From assembly GCA_002482765.1 (NCBI GenBank), contig DLGP01000139.1, forward strand, positions 18,129 through 62,436: a stretch of DNA of 44,308 nt, given 5' to 3'. Shown in pieces: positions 1 to 7,465 of this stretch (position 1 is its first letter; each line of letters opens with the position of its first letter). Under the pieces are notes generated by a model that was given only the letters and a program-made list of their open reading frames with translations, searched no databases and was not told the DNA's origin. The DNA comes from Alphaproteobacteria bacterium UBA7691 (GTDB taxonomy: Bacteria > Pseudomonadota > Alphaproteobacteria > Ferrovibrionales > Ferrovibrionaceae). Both the position numbers and the translations under genes were made by a program.

Positions 1-244
1 CCAGGCAACCATCCTCGGCCTGCAACACCAGGGTGAGGCGGCCCGGCTCGGGCTGGTGCAGGATTTCCTGCCAGAAGGGCAGGCGCTGGCTGGGGGTGAG
101 GGCATCCAGATAGGCATCGGGCAGGATGCCGCGATAGGTGCTCTGCCACACTGCAACATGCAGATTGGCTAATGGCTCGGCATCGGCCGGCAGGGCCGGA
201 CGGATGCCAAAATGCACATGCTTGAACTTGGCCAAGGCCAACAC
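1..244 (-). CDS. GNAT family N-acetyltransferase, N-terminal part (cut by window edge)
   Basis: The reverse strand reads about 81 residues that look like the first part of a GNAT acetyltransferase, which would transfer an acetyl group from acetyl-CoA to an unknown amine. The N-terminal strand IRPALPADAEPLANLH is followed by the helix VAVWQSTYRGILPDAYL, a common opening of this family. The acetyl-CoA-binding loop would lie beyond position 1 and is not visible. I chose the GTG at 244 because GGGGAG lies about 8 bases upstream and the frame is closed by a stop at 286. No in-frame ATG fits. Confidence 0.72.
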   Translation of the reverse strand, partial: MLALAKFKHVHFGIRPALPADAEPLANLHVAVWQSTYRGILPDAYLDALTPSQRLPFWQEILHQPEPGRLTLVLQAEDGCL

Positions 245-389
245 CTCTGTTTCTCCCCATTTGCAACTGTGATTATTGTATGTTTACGCCCAATTCAGGC
301 GATATTGCGGCGGATGCCGCCATCCAGGAGCGATTTATCGCCAGGGCATTCAGCTTGTGAACCGAGCGCCGCGCCCGTAAGCTTCCGGG

Positions 390-677
390 ATGGAAATGCG
401 TCGTTATCTGATCGCGGGGCGGGTGCAGGGCGTGGGTTTCCGCTTCTGGACCGTGGGCCGCGCCCGCCTGCTCGGCCTCGCCGGTTGGGTGCGTAATCGG
501 CCCGATGGCAGTGTGGAGGTTGTGGCGCGCGGCCAGCCCTATAACCTGGATCAGCTTGCCGGCCAGCTTTGGGATGGGCCGGCCAATGCCAAGGTGGAGC
601 GGGTGGAACTGACCCCGCTGGCCGAGGATAGCCAGGCCAGCCTGCGGCATATCCACAGTTTTGAACAAATCTCCTGA
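390..677 (+). CDS. acyP: Acylphosphatase
   Basis: A 95-residue protein of normal acylphosphatase length. It hydrolyses acyl phosphates such as acetyl phosphate or 1,3-bisphosphoglycerate in the cytoplasm. The signature GRVQGVGFRFW (residues 9-19) carries the phosphate-binding loop and catalytic Arg. GWVRNRPDGSVEV follows with the catalytic Asn. An ATG at 396 is an alternative start, and neither start has a strong ribosome site. It is divergent from the truncated GNAT gene on its left, and a small membrane protein gene follows 15 bases later on the same strand. Confidence 0.93.
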   Translation: MEMRRYLIAGRVQGVGFRFWTVGRARLLGLAGWVRNRPDGSVEVVARGQPYNLDQLAGQLWDGPANAKVERVELTPLAEDSQASLRHIHSFEQIS

Positions 678-692
678 AGCAAATGTAAGTCA

Positions 693-962
693 ATGAAACA
701 GAAAAGAAATCCAGTTAAACTAACTTGGCAACAATGGATCATCTGCTATGTCGGCTCAGTGACCGGTGGTGGCCTGACCTGGTACGCGACCGACAATGTC
801 TGGCTCGGCGGCGGTGTTCTGGCAGTGATTACAGCGGTTTACATCTTCTATCTGGCTGGTAAGGCGACCCGCGGGCAGCAGGTTGATGTGGTGGATCCGG
901 CTAATCTGTCGCGCCAGCAGCGTCGCGCATTAGAGCGAAAAAATAACAAGAAAAACAGCTAG
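693..962 (+). CDS. Small two-TM membrane protein of unknown function
   Basis: An 89-residue protein. Two hydrophobic stretches, about residues 13-33 and 37-56, look like a transmembrane hairpin. The C-terminal tail contains a very basic helix, LSRQQRRALERKNNKK. It follows acyP by 15 bases, so co-transcription is possible. I recognise no family. Base composition is lower in GC than the flanking genes, especially at both ends. The upstream ribosome site is weak. Function unknown. Confidence 0.6.
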   Translation: MKQKRNPVKLTWQQWIICYVGSVTGGGLTWYATDNVWLGGGVLAVITAVYIFYLAGKATRGQQVDVVDPANLSRQQRRALERKNNKKNS

Positions 963-973
963 TTGATCTGTAT

Positions 974-994
974 ATGTGATTTGATTAATCACAT
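974..994. terminator. Small inverted repeat between convergent genes
   Basis: ATGTGAT (974-980) and ATCACAT (988-994) are perfect inverted repeats around a 7-base loop, lying between the stop codons of the 89-aa gene and lipB. The 3' arm touches the lipB stop codon. No clear T-run follows on either strand, so termination is only a possibility. Confidence 0.3.
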
Positions 995-1731
995 TAGCCG
1001 CAGCTTGGCGCCACCAGCCGGTTGAGCAGGCTGGCCTCAACATGGGCGCGCAAGGCGCTGTCCAGATCGGTCAGGTCAACCGGCAGGCCAAGATCAACCA
1101 GCGAGGTAACGCCAAATGGCGTGGCGGCATTGTTCTGGATGCCGCAAGGTACGATGCCGCCGTAATGGCTCAGATCGGGTTCAACATTCAGGCTCAGGCC
1201 GTGGAAGCTGACCCAGTGGCGCACCCGCACACCGATGGCGGCGATCTTGTCCTCGCGGCCTTCCGGCGCCTTGTCGGGGCGCGGCACCCAAACCCCAACC
1301 CGGCCGGGCCGGCGCTCGGCCCGCACGTTGTAGCTTGCCAAAATGTGGATAACCCAATCTTCCAGTCGGCAGACGTAATTCCGCAGGTCGCGGCCACGTT
1401 TGCCCAGATCAAGCAGCAGATAGACAATACGCTGGCCGGGGCCATGATAGGTGTATTGCCCACCGCGCCCGGTGTTGAATACCGGAAAGCGCGGGTCGAG
1501 CAGGTCGCCCGGCTTGGCCGAGGTGCCGGCAGTGTAGAGCGGCGGATGCTGCAACAGCCAGATCAGTTCCGGCGCGGAGCCGGCATGGATCGCCGCCACG
1601 CGCTGCTCCATGGCCGCCACGGCTGCCAGATACGGCACCGGGGCATCGCTCACCACCCAGTCGATCGGCCCGGCCGGGGTGGCAAGGATTTCGCTGGCGG
1701 AAGGAATCTGGGCTGGGATTATCGGGTCCAT
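994..1731 (-). CDS. lipB: Octanoyl-[acyl-carrier-protein]:protein N-octanoyltransferase LipB
   Basis: A 245-residue LipB, which moves octanoyl from ACP onto the lipoyl domains of E2 and H proteins, the first step of lipoate synthesis. The hallmark loop RGGQYTYHGPGQ is present, with the catalytic Cys196 in IVPCGI and catalytic Lys162 in EDKIAAIG. The reading frame stays open far upstream, but the family length and the start MDPIIPAQ support the ATG at 1731. Its start faces the fliN-like gene divergently, with 66 bases between them. Confidence 0.95.
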   Translation of the reverse strand: MDPIIPAQIPSASEILATPAGPIDWVVSDAPVPYLAAVAAMEQRVAAIHAGSAPELIWLLQHPPLYTAGTSAKPGDLLDPRFPVFNTGRGGQYTYHGPGQRIVYLLLDLGKRGRDLRNYVCRLEDWVIHILASYNVRAERRPGRVGVWVPRPDKAPEGREDKIAAIGVRVRHWVSFHGLSLNVEPDLSHYGGIVPCGIQNNAATPFGVTSLVDLGLPVDLTDLDSALRAHVEASLLNRLVAPSCG

Positions 1732-1797
1732 GCATTTACCATATACTAACCAGGCGCAGGCTATGTAGGCTTGCAGCCTGCTGAAGGGAAGGTTTCC

Positions 1798-2037
1798 ATG
1801 CCGGTGAACAACGCCGTCAACGACGTTACCGTCGAGATATCGGTCGTGCTCGGCAAGGCCACCATGCCGATTCACCAGGTGCTGAAGGTGGGCCGTGGCG
1901 CGGTTATCGAGTTGGATGCCAGTGTGGATGACCATGCCTGGATTTTTGCCAACAACAAGCTGATCGCGCGCGGCGAGATCGTCATTTCGGGCGAGAAGGT
2001 GGCGGTTTCGATCACCGACACCATGTCTGACGACTGA
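1798..2037 (+). CDS. fliN: FliN/FliM C-terminal (SPOA) domain protein, FliN-like
   Basis: A 79-residue protein that is essentially one SPOA domain, the fold that forms the flagellar motor switch C-ring. It has the expected pattern: an N-terminal VEISVVLGKATMPI strand, a central VGRGAVIELD turn and a C-terminal ARGEIVISGEKVAVSIT segment. The ATG at 1798 has AGGGAAGG about 6 bases upstream. No other flagellar gene is in the window. It is short for FliN, so it may be a minimal FliN or a SPOA protein of another system. Confidence 0.75.
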   Translation: MPVNNAVNDVTVEISVVLGKATMPIHQVLKVGRGAVIELDASVDDHAWIFANNKLIARGEIVISGEKVAVSITDTMSDD

Positions 2038-2065
2038 TGAACAATTAATTCGTCCGCTGTGGTCC

Positions 2066-2094
2066 TTGAAGCGGTGCTGTGGATTTGCTACATC
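2066..2094 (+). promoter_or_regulatory. Predicted sigma-70-type promoter of tRNA-Leu
   Basis: TTGAAG (2066-2071), a 17-base spacer and TACATC (2089-2094) lie just upstream of the tRNA start at 2112. Spacing is ideal and the -35 is good; the -10 is weaker. Assigned by eye. Confidence 0.45.
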
Positions 2095-2111
2095 CGCGCG
2101 TCGCCCGGTTT

Positions 2112-2198
2112 GCGGTCGTGGCGGAATTGGTAGACGCGCAGCGTTGAGGTCGCTGTGGCCGAAAGGCCGTGAAAGTTCGAGTCTTTTCGACCGCACCA
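2112..2198 (+). tRNA. tRNA-Leu, anticodon GAG
   Basis: An 87-base leucine tRNA. The acceptor stem GCGGTCG (2112-2118) pairs with CGACCGC (2188-2194), followed by A and an encoded CCA (2196-2198). The D arm GCGGAATTGGTAGACGC is typical. The anticodon stem CAGCG/CGCTG encloses loop TTGAGGT, giving anticodon GAG, which reads CUC and CUU. A long class II variable arm (GGCC-GAAA-GGCC) and T loop TTCGAGT complete it. Confidence 0.96.
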
Positions 2199-2236
2199 TC
2201 CATTCTCCCGGGTCAGCATGCCCTCGGCTGACCATG

Positions 2237-2278
2237 CCTGGGATGACCCCTCCTGGGCCTGGGATGACCCCTCCTGGG
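2237..2278 (+). repeat. Perfect 21-bp tandem duplication
   Basis: The unit at 2237-2257 is repeated exactly at 2258-2278, in the short gap between tRNA-Leu and maeB. In the frame of maeB it would encode a repeated PGMTPPG motif, but the likely maeB start lies downstream at 2315, so the repeat is probably leader sequence. Confidence 0.9.
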
Positions 2279-2314
2279 GGAGCGGCCCTTCCGGGCCACA
2301 GGAAGCTTGCAGAT

Positions 2315-4618
2315 ATGACAGACGATCTTGACCGCGCAGCCCTTGAATATCACAGGCTGCCGCGACCGGGTAAGCTTGAGATCGCGGCCACCAAGCCGCT
2401 GGCCACCCAGCGCGACCTGGCCCTGGCCTATAGCCCAGGCGTGGCCGCTGCCTGCCGCGCCATCGCCGAAGACCCCGCCCAGGCCGCCGAACTGACCGCA
2501 CGCGGCAATCTGGTTGCCGTGATCTCCAATGGCACCGCCGTGCTTGGCCTGGGCAATATCGGCCCGCTGGCATCCAAGCCGGTGATGGAAGGCAAGGCGG
2601 TGCTGTTCAAGAAATTTGCCGGCATCGATGTGTTTGATATCGAGCTGAACCAGAATGACCCGGAAAAGCTGATCGAGATCGTGGCGGCGCTGGAGCCGAC
2701 CTTTGGCGGCATCAATCTGGAAGATATCAAGGCGCCGGAATGTTTTGTGGTTGAGCGCGCCTTGCGCGCCCGCATGAATATCCCGGTTTTCCATGACGAC
2801 CAGCATGGCACTGCGATCACCGTGGCCGCTGCCATCATCAATGGCCTGCGCGTGGTGGGCAAAAGCATCGAGGATGTGCGCCTGGTGGCTTCCGGCGCCG
2901 GTGCTGCCGCCCTGGCCTGCCTCGACCTGCTGGTTGAACTGGGCCTGAAGCGCGAGAATATCGTGGTGACCGACATTGCCGGCGTGGTCTATGAGGGCCG
3001 CACCGAGCAGATGGATGAATTCAAGGCGCGTTATGCCCGCCCCACCAACCACCGCACGCTGGGCGATGCGATTGCCGGCGCCGATGTGTTCCTCGGCCTC
3101 TCGGCCGGCGGCGTGCTGAAGGGCGAGATGGTGGAGAAGATGGGGCCGAAGCCGCTGATCCTGGCTTTGGCCAATCCAACGCCGGAAATCTTGCCCGAAG
3201 TGGCCAAGGCGGCGCGGCCGGATGTGATCATGGCCACTGGCCGGTCGGATTATCCGAACCAGGTCAACAACGTGCTGTGTTTCCCGTTCCTGTTCCGTGG
3301 CGCGCTGGATGTCGGCGCCACCACGATCAACACCGAGATGGAGATGGCCGCCGTGCGCGCCATTGCCGAATTGGCGATGGCCGAGATGTCGGATGTGGTG
3401 GCGCGCGCCTATGGCCCGGACGAGGAAGTGAGCTTCGGGCCGAATTATTTCATCCCGAAGCCGTTTGACCCGCGCCTGATCCTGCAAATCGCCCCGGCCG
3501 TGGCCAAGGCGGCGATGGAAAGCGGCGTGGCAACACGGCCGATTGCCGATCTGGAAGCCTATCGCCAGAGCCTGGAGCGTTTTGTCTACCGCACCGGCTT
3601 TATCATGCGGCCGACCTTCGAGCGCGCCAAGAGCCGCCCGATGAAGCTGATCTATGCCGAGGGCGAGGATGAGCGCGTGCTGCGCGCCGCGCAGATTGTG
3701 CTGGACGAAAAGCTGGCCCAGCCGATCCTGATCGGCCGCCGCGCCGTGGTGGAGCGCCGCATTGAAAAGCTCGGCCTGCGCCTGCGCCTGGGCCAGAATG
3801 TTGAACTGGTCGATCCCGAGCGCGACGACCGCTACAACGAATACTGGACCGGCTATTTCAACCTGATGGCGCGCCGTGGCGTGGCGCCAGACGATGCCCG
3901 CACCATCATTCGCACCAACACCACGGTGATTGCCGCCATGGCGGTGCATCGTGGCGAAGCCGATGCCATGATCTGCGGCGCGGTGGGGCAATATGATCAG
4001 CATCTGCCGCATCTGCTGGATGTGCTGGGGCCGCGCCCGGGCATCACCCAGCCGGCGGCGATGCAGTTGCTGGTGCTGCCGCAGGGCGTGATCTTTGTTG
4101 CCGATAGCAACGTCAATCCCGATCCCAGCGTGCCGGAGATCATTGAGATCACCCGCCTGGCCGCCGACGAGGCGCGCCGCTTCGGCATTCAGCCGAAGAT
4201 TGCCCTGCTGTCGAATTCCAATTTCGGCTCGTCGAATTCGGTTGCCTCGCGCAAGATGCGCGAAGCCGTGCAATTGTTGCAGGCGGAATATCCCGATCTG
4301 GAAGTGGAAGGCGAAATGAAGGCCGATGCCGCGCTTTCCGCTGCCATCCGCGAAAAGACCATGCCCAACAACCGCCTCACCGGCGCCGCCAATATCCTGA
4401 TCATGCCCAATCTGGAAGCGGCCAATATCGCCGCCAATCTGGTGCGCCAGCTTGAGCAGGGTTTCTATGTCGGCCCGATCCTGATGGGCATGGCCAAATC
4501 GGCGCATATCGTGTCGCGTAACGTCACCGTGCGCGGCCTGGTCAATATGAGCGCGGTGGCGGTGGTGGATGCCCAGGACCATGCCGATGGCGCCATGGGC
4601 AAGGGCCTCGCTGGTTAA
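2315..4618 (+). CDS. maeB: NADP-dependent malic enzyme with C-terminal phosphotransacetylase-like domain
   Basis: A 767-residue MaeB-type malic enzyme. It decarboxylates malate to pyruvate in the cytoplasm and makes NAD(P)H. The malic enzyme part (about 1-430) shows AYSPGVAAAC, the catalytic Lys region MEGKAVLFKKFAGIDVFDIE, the metal-site motif FHDDQHGTAI and a nucleotide-binding stretch VASGAGAAALAC. The PTA_PTB domain (about 440-767) includes SNSNFGSSNS and is thought to be regulatory by acetyl-CoA in this family. The ATG at 2315 has AGGAAG upstream. The open frame extends into the tRNA and is not real there. It ends convergently with the LysR gene, with stop codons interleaved. Confidence 0.95.
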   Translation: MTDDLDRAALEYHRLPRPGKLEIAATKPLATQRDLALAYSPGVAAACRAIAEDPAQAAELTARGNLVAVISNGTAVLGLGNIGPLASKPVMEGKAVLFKKFAGIDVFDIELNQNDPEKLIEIVAALEPTFGGINLEDIKAPECFVVERALRARMNIPVFHDDQHGTAITVAAAIINGLRVVGKSIEDVRLVASGAGAAALACLDLLVELGLKRENIVVTDIAGVVYEGRTEQMDEFKARYARPTNHRTLGDAIAGADVFLGLSAGGVLKGEMVEKMGPKPLILALANPTPEILPEVAKAARPDVIMATGRSDYPNQVNNVLCFPFLFRGALDVGATTINTEMEMAAVRAIAELAMAEMSDVVARAYGPDEEVSFGPNYFIPKPFDPRLILQIAPAVAKAAMESGVATRPIADLEAYRQSLERFVYRTGFIMRPTFERAKSRPMKLIYAEGEDERVLRAAQIVLDEKLAQPILIGRRAVVERRIEKLGLRLRLGQNVELVDPERDDRYNEYWTGYFNLMARRGVAPDDARTIIRTNTTVIAAMAVHRGEADAMICGAVGQYDQHLPHLLDVLGPRPGITQPAAMQLLVLPQGVIFVADSNVNPDPSVPEIIEITRLAADEARRFGIQPKIALLSNSNFGSSNSVASRKMREAVQLLQAEYPDLEVEGEMKADAALSAAIREKTMPNNRLTGAANILIMPNLEAANIAANLVRQLEQGFYVGPILMGMAKSAHIVSRNVTVRGLVNMSAVAVVDAQDHADGAMGKGLAG

Positions 4619-5538
4619 TGCCCGATTGGCGCCTCGGCCTTGGCCCAGCCATGGCCGGCGGCGAAATGGGTGAACAAGGCCAAGGCTTCGTTTGGCGCGA
4701 TGGCGGCGCCGGCTGTGCCGTCGCGCCAGAGCAGCGCGATACGATGGCTGGTTTTTAATTCCGCCAGGGCCGGGCTGCTGATCCGCTCGGAAGCGCCGGC
4801 CAGCCAATGCGGCAGGATGGCGGCGCCCAGGCCGGCTTCCACCAGGGCCAGCAGGGCGGCATCACTTTCCGCCTTGCCGACAATGCGCGGCCGCGCATTA
4901 TGTGCCGCAAACAGCTTTTCCGCCGCCGGCATCACCAGCGCATCGGGATGGATCACAAAAGCCTGATCGTGCAATTCGGCCACTTTCACCGTGGCGCGAT
5001 GCGCCAGCGCATGGCGCAGCGGCAAAGCCAGCTTGTAACGCTGGCGTTGCAGGGTCAGGGATTGCAGGCCCGTGCCGGCATCCTTGTCGCCGCCTTCCGG
5101 CAGCAGCAGCAAGGCGGCATCCAGCCGGCCTAGGTCCAGCCGGCGGCGCAGGGTGGCGGCGGGGGCTTCCAGGCTTTCCAAAGCCACATCGGGCTGTGCC
5201 TGCACAAAGCCGCCCAGCAGCCCGGCCAGGCCACGCAAAGGCAGCCCGGGCATATGGCCCAGCCGCAGCCGCTGGCGTGCCGGCCTCGCTTGGCGCAATT
5301 CACGCCGCGCCGCAGTCCATTCCTGCAACAGCACCCGGGCACGCGGCAGAAAACGCGCACCCGATGGCGTCAAGGCCGCGCCACGGCCGCGCTCAAACAG
5401 CGCAGCGCCAAGGTCTTCCTCCAGCCGCTTGATGCCGGCGGAGAGCGTCGGCTGGGTGATATTGGCGCGTTCGGCCGCCTTGGTGAAATTGCCGGTTTCC
5501 ACCACGGCCATGAAATAGCGGATCTGCGAGATATTCAT
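4615..5538 (-). CDS. LysR family transcriptional regulator
   Basis: A 307-residue LysR regulator. The N-terminal winged helix (about 1-60) reads ISQIRYFMAVVETGNFTKAA, then ITQPTLSAGIKRLEEDLGA, the usual recognition helix region. The effector-binding domain (about 90-295) is of normal length. The C terminus overlaps the end of maeB by a few bases, which suggests neighbourhood but not co-regulation. The usual target would be a divergent gene, but to the left of its start lies the AT-rich insert, so its native target may have been displaced. Effector unknown. Confidence 0.9.
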   Translation of the reverse strand: MNISQIRYFMAVVETGNFTKAAERANITQPTLSAGIKRLEEDLGAALFERGRGAALTPSGARFLPRARVLLQEWTAARRELRQARPARQRLRLGHMPGLPLRGLAGLLGGFVQAQPDVALESLEAPAATLRRRLDLGRLDAALLLLPEGGDKDAGTGLQSLTLQRQRYKLALPLRHALAHRATVKVAELHDQAFVIHPDALVMPAAEKLFAAHNARPRIVGKAESDAALLALVEAGLGAAILPHWLAGASERISSPALAELKTSHRIALLWRDGTAGAAIAPNEALALFTHFAAGHGWAKAEAPIGH

Positions 5539-5700
5539 ATGATGGGCATCGGATACTGTTTCATTTCAAATACTTAGGCTCATAGATGAGCGGTTTCAAT
5601 CGCTTCTGGGGCTGAGTTGAGGGTGAGGCAGTAACCCCGTTCTAGCCCTAATAACCCTTGTTCGGTGTACCGCAGGGATGCCGGAAGCCAGAACTGCCGA

Positions 5701-5724
5701 AAATGAACATGGGCATGTTCATTT
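5701..5724. promoter_or_regulatory. Perfect 24-bp palindrome, possible operator
   Basis: AAATGAACATG and CATGTTCATTT form perfect 11-base arms around GG. Seven T residues follow at about 5732-5738, so a hairpin terminator is possible, but the two-base gap suits a dimeric protein operator better. It lies 63 bases before a 30-codon ORF. Confidence 0.5.
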
Positions 5725-5787
5725 AGGCTAGTTTTTTTGCAAACAGCGGGAATACCTGCGAAGGAAAGGACAACGAAGGAAGCCGAT

Positions 5788-5880
5788 ATGGAAATCGAAC
5801 TAACGAAGGCCGCCATCGACGCACTGCGCCCTACTCCATTTAAGGCGGGTGGGAGAGTTAATTACACCAACCACGCATAG
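5788..5880 (+). CDS. Possible 30-aa small ORF or gene remnant
   Basis: A 30-codon ORF beginning MEIELTKAAIDALRP and ending at TAG 5880. The ribosome site AAGGAAG lies about 5 bases before the ATG, which is stronger than that of many real genes here. The opening vaguely resembles the N terminus of tyrosine integrases with the DUF4102 arm-binding domain, but it is too short to support this. It may be a genuine small protein, a leader peptide, or the start of a deleted gene. Confidence 0.3.
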   Translation: MEIELTKAAIDALRPTPFKAGGRVNYTNHA

Positions 5881-5970
5881 CTGGAGTCAAGGACCTGGGC
5901 TTGAGCTAGCCCCCAACGTTGGAACATGCGGCAGCACCAAGTACGGTTCGGACTAGATCATGCTGCGAAC

Positions 5971-6579
5971 TTAAGCTTCATCCCACTCAGCTAGGAAATT
6001 GACGTGAGGTCGTAGCTCGTAGAACGCCGTTACACACTCGCATTCGGGCGGTGGAAGAATGGGTGCTTCATCACTTTTGAACATAGTTCCAGATAGCGAC
6101 GTACATGCCGGGCAGGGGTCTTTGATCGGTTCAAATTTATACTCATTTTTGAAGCTGGGTGGTCCCATCGTTCTGCGAAGCATGTTCACTACGGTGCGAT
6201 AGCGGGCAAGGCTGTAGGACGCTCTTAGAAGCGTCAATAGGTGCGCGTCAGTCGGTTGCCCCAATCCTTTCTTTGATAATTCGGAGTGAGCCTTGCGGCT
6301 AATAAAGGCATTGGCTTGGAGGCCAATTGCCTCTTTCTCCTCAACAGATAATTGCTCGCCATCTTTCCGATAGGCGGTGCAAATAGCATGCGGGTGAAAT
6401 CCGGCGTATTTCCCCCCAAGCAGTGTAAAAATTATGTCCTCAGCGGAGCGTACGAGTAGACCAAGGCTCTCTATTGCCTCGCGAGTCGCGGCAAGTCTCA
6501 TCCCATTATCGTCTAGGCTCAGTGCTTGGGCCGTGGTGATCATCCGAGGAACCCGCCAACAATAAAAACGAACGACCAT
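5971..6579 (-). CDS. Hypothetical protein with C-terminal Cys cluster
   Basis: A 202-residue protein I do not recognise. Its C-terminal third holds DPCPACTSLSGTMF followed by PPPECECV, a CxxC and CxC pattern that could bind zinc. Similar Cys clusters occur at the C terminus of phage Mu F-like head proteins, but the rest does not look like one. The N-terminal part is helical and soluble. The ATG at 6579 sits inside an inverted repeat; an in-frame ATG at 6543 is an alternative start. Lower GC than flanking chromosome suggests transfer. It lies 116 bases beyond the end of the three-gene operon on the same strand. Confidence 0.6.
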   Translation of the reverse strand: MVVRFYCWRVPRMITTAQALSLDDNGMRLAATREAIESLGLLVRSAEDIIFTLLGGKYAGFHPHAICTAYRKDGEQLSVEEKEAIGLQANAFISRKAHSELSKKGLGQPTDAHLLTLLRASYSLARYRTVVNMLRRTMGPPSFKNEYKFEPIKDPCPACTSLSGTMFKSDEAPILPPPECECVTAFYELRPHVNFLAEWDEA

Positions 6580-6591
6580 TGGGGCGTTCGT
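6568..6591 (-). promoter_or_regulatory. Inverted repeat enclosing a start codon
   Basis: ACGAACG (6568-6574) and CGTTCGT (6585-6591) are perfect 7-base arms with a 10-base loop that contains the minus-strand ATG (6577-6579) of the 202-aa gene. It could be a DNA operator or an RNA hairpin presenting or hiding the start. Confidence 0.4.
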
Positions 6592-6695
6592 ATGTCACCT
6601 ACACTAGTTGATTTACATTAGCAGCGCGGAGCAACCGCAATCGTGGGGGCTGGAAAGATTAAACCCCGAAGAACTGAAGGGTGGGGTTGTGGAAA

Positions 6696-7130
6696 TCATG
6701 ACTGCATAGCCGAGATTTTACGGATGGTGTTGATAGCGATACTGTACTGACCCTTGCTAGTTGGGCCGCATAGTTGATCGCACACTGGTTTGCCCGGCCC
6801 GTCATAGAGCAATGTCGCTGTGGTTCGGCTAGTGATCTTGAGGACTATCAGGTAATCGCACTCAGGTTGGTTGAAGATGACGCGCTTGCCACGAATACCG
6901 GTGATCTTGATTTGGACTTGGCCCCTCGTCGCGCATATGGCGTCGTGTCCCTTGCTCGACGCTGGCAATAGCTGAAGGCCGAAAGTCTTGGCTGCGATAA
7001 CCTCTCCGATAGACCCCATCATGTGGCCGTCCATCGTGAAGCGGCGACCAGGAAACTCATTTTCTAGTTCATCAATGGCATTGAGTATTGTTTCCACCTG
7101 CTTGGGCAGGGATATTTCTAGCTCTTTCAT
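6696..7130 (-). CDS. DUF6998-like protein, possible PD-(D/E)XK-type nuclease fold
   Basis: A 144-residue protein resembling the DUF6998 family as I remember it. The visible core is GSIGEVIAAKTFGLQLLP, then SKGHDAI, then VQIKITG. A Glu, an Asp and a Q-x-Lys in this order and spacing match the PD-(D/E)XK nuclease plan, so a DNA-cutting or nuclease-like role is possible; this is inference. It is the last gene of a tight operon: its ATG begins 3 bases after the stop of the membrane protein gene and has little Shine-Dalgarno sequence of its own, suggesting translational coupling. AT-rich codon use unlike the flanking chromosome. Confidence 0.65.
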   Translation of the reverse strand: MKELEISLPKQVETILNAIDELENEFPGRRFTMDGHMMGSIGEVIAAKTFGLQLLPASSKGHDAICATRGQVQIKITGIRGKRVIFNQPECDYLIVLKITSRTTATLLYDGPGKPVCDQLCGPTSKGQYSIAINTIRKISAMQS

Positions 7131-7133
7131 GGC

Positions 7134-7463
7134 TCAAAATTTACTTTTTTCGGTTTTTATTTTTTTTATTTGGCGATCCAAGCTGCGGATATAGTAACCG
7201 TCCACATCCCATATCATCCTCATCCACATTTGATATAATATTAACGCGCCAAGAATAACCATTACGATGATTGCCCAGGCCCTCGGAATGTAGTCGTCAA
7301 TAATATTGGTAACGTTGTCTCCCAATCCGCCAACATACCAAAAGTAACCAAATCCTGAGATGAAGAATGCTGCAAGCGCGCCTTGAACCCGCAAAGATTG
7401 GCGTTCCTCATCCTCGCGTTTCTCTTTTAAACCCTTCGTATCCTCAGGATCAGTCATGTCCAT
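7134..7463 (-). CDS. Two-TM membrane protein of the insert operon
   Basis: A 109-residue protein. The first 25 residues are highly charged and soluble. Two hydrophobic helices follow at about 27-48 and 62-80, and the C terminus is basic (RQIKKIKTEKSKF). I recognise no family. It lies between a 69-aa soluble protein gene (2-base gap upstream) and the DUF6998-like gene (3-base gap downstream). Membrane-anchored partners next to nuclease-like proteins are common in phage-defence and toxin modules, but no function can be assigned from sequence. The start could also be two codons later (second ATG). Confidence 0.6.
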   Translation of the reverse strand: MDMTDPEDTKGLKEKREDEERQSLRVQGALAAFFISGFGYFWYVGGLGDNVTNIIDDYIPRAWAIIVMVILGALILYQMWMRMIWDVDGYYIRSLDRQIKKIKTEKSKF

Positions 7464-7465
7464 GG

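Larger units (their letters stand above)
5539..5970. other. Gene-poor left edge of an AT-richer insert
   Basis: A 432-base stretch with no convincing gene longer than 30 codons. It holds a perfect 24-bp palindrome (5701-5724) followed by a short T-run, and a 30-codon ORF with a good ribosome site (5788-5880). Base composition drops from the neighbouring GC-rich genes. I see no integrase, tRNA end or clear direct repeat that would define an attachment site. Confidence 0.5.

Noticed and set aside
2213..4807. 864-codon open frame antisense to maeB
   Set aside because: GC-rich codon bias leaves the opposite strand open. The translation is a repetitive His/Arg/Gln/Gly-rich string with no motif, while the sense frame is a clear malic enzyme.
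5701..5724. The 24-bp palindrome as a LexA box
   Set aside because: GAAC and GTTC are 8 bases apart. The Gram-positive box has 4 and the alphaproteobacterial motif is a GTTC direct repeat with 7, so neither fits.
5580..5816. 78-codon minus-strand frame at the insert edge
   Set aside because: No ribosome site, no recognisable motif, and it runs across the palindrome and the better-supported 30-codon ORF.
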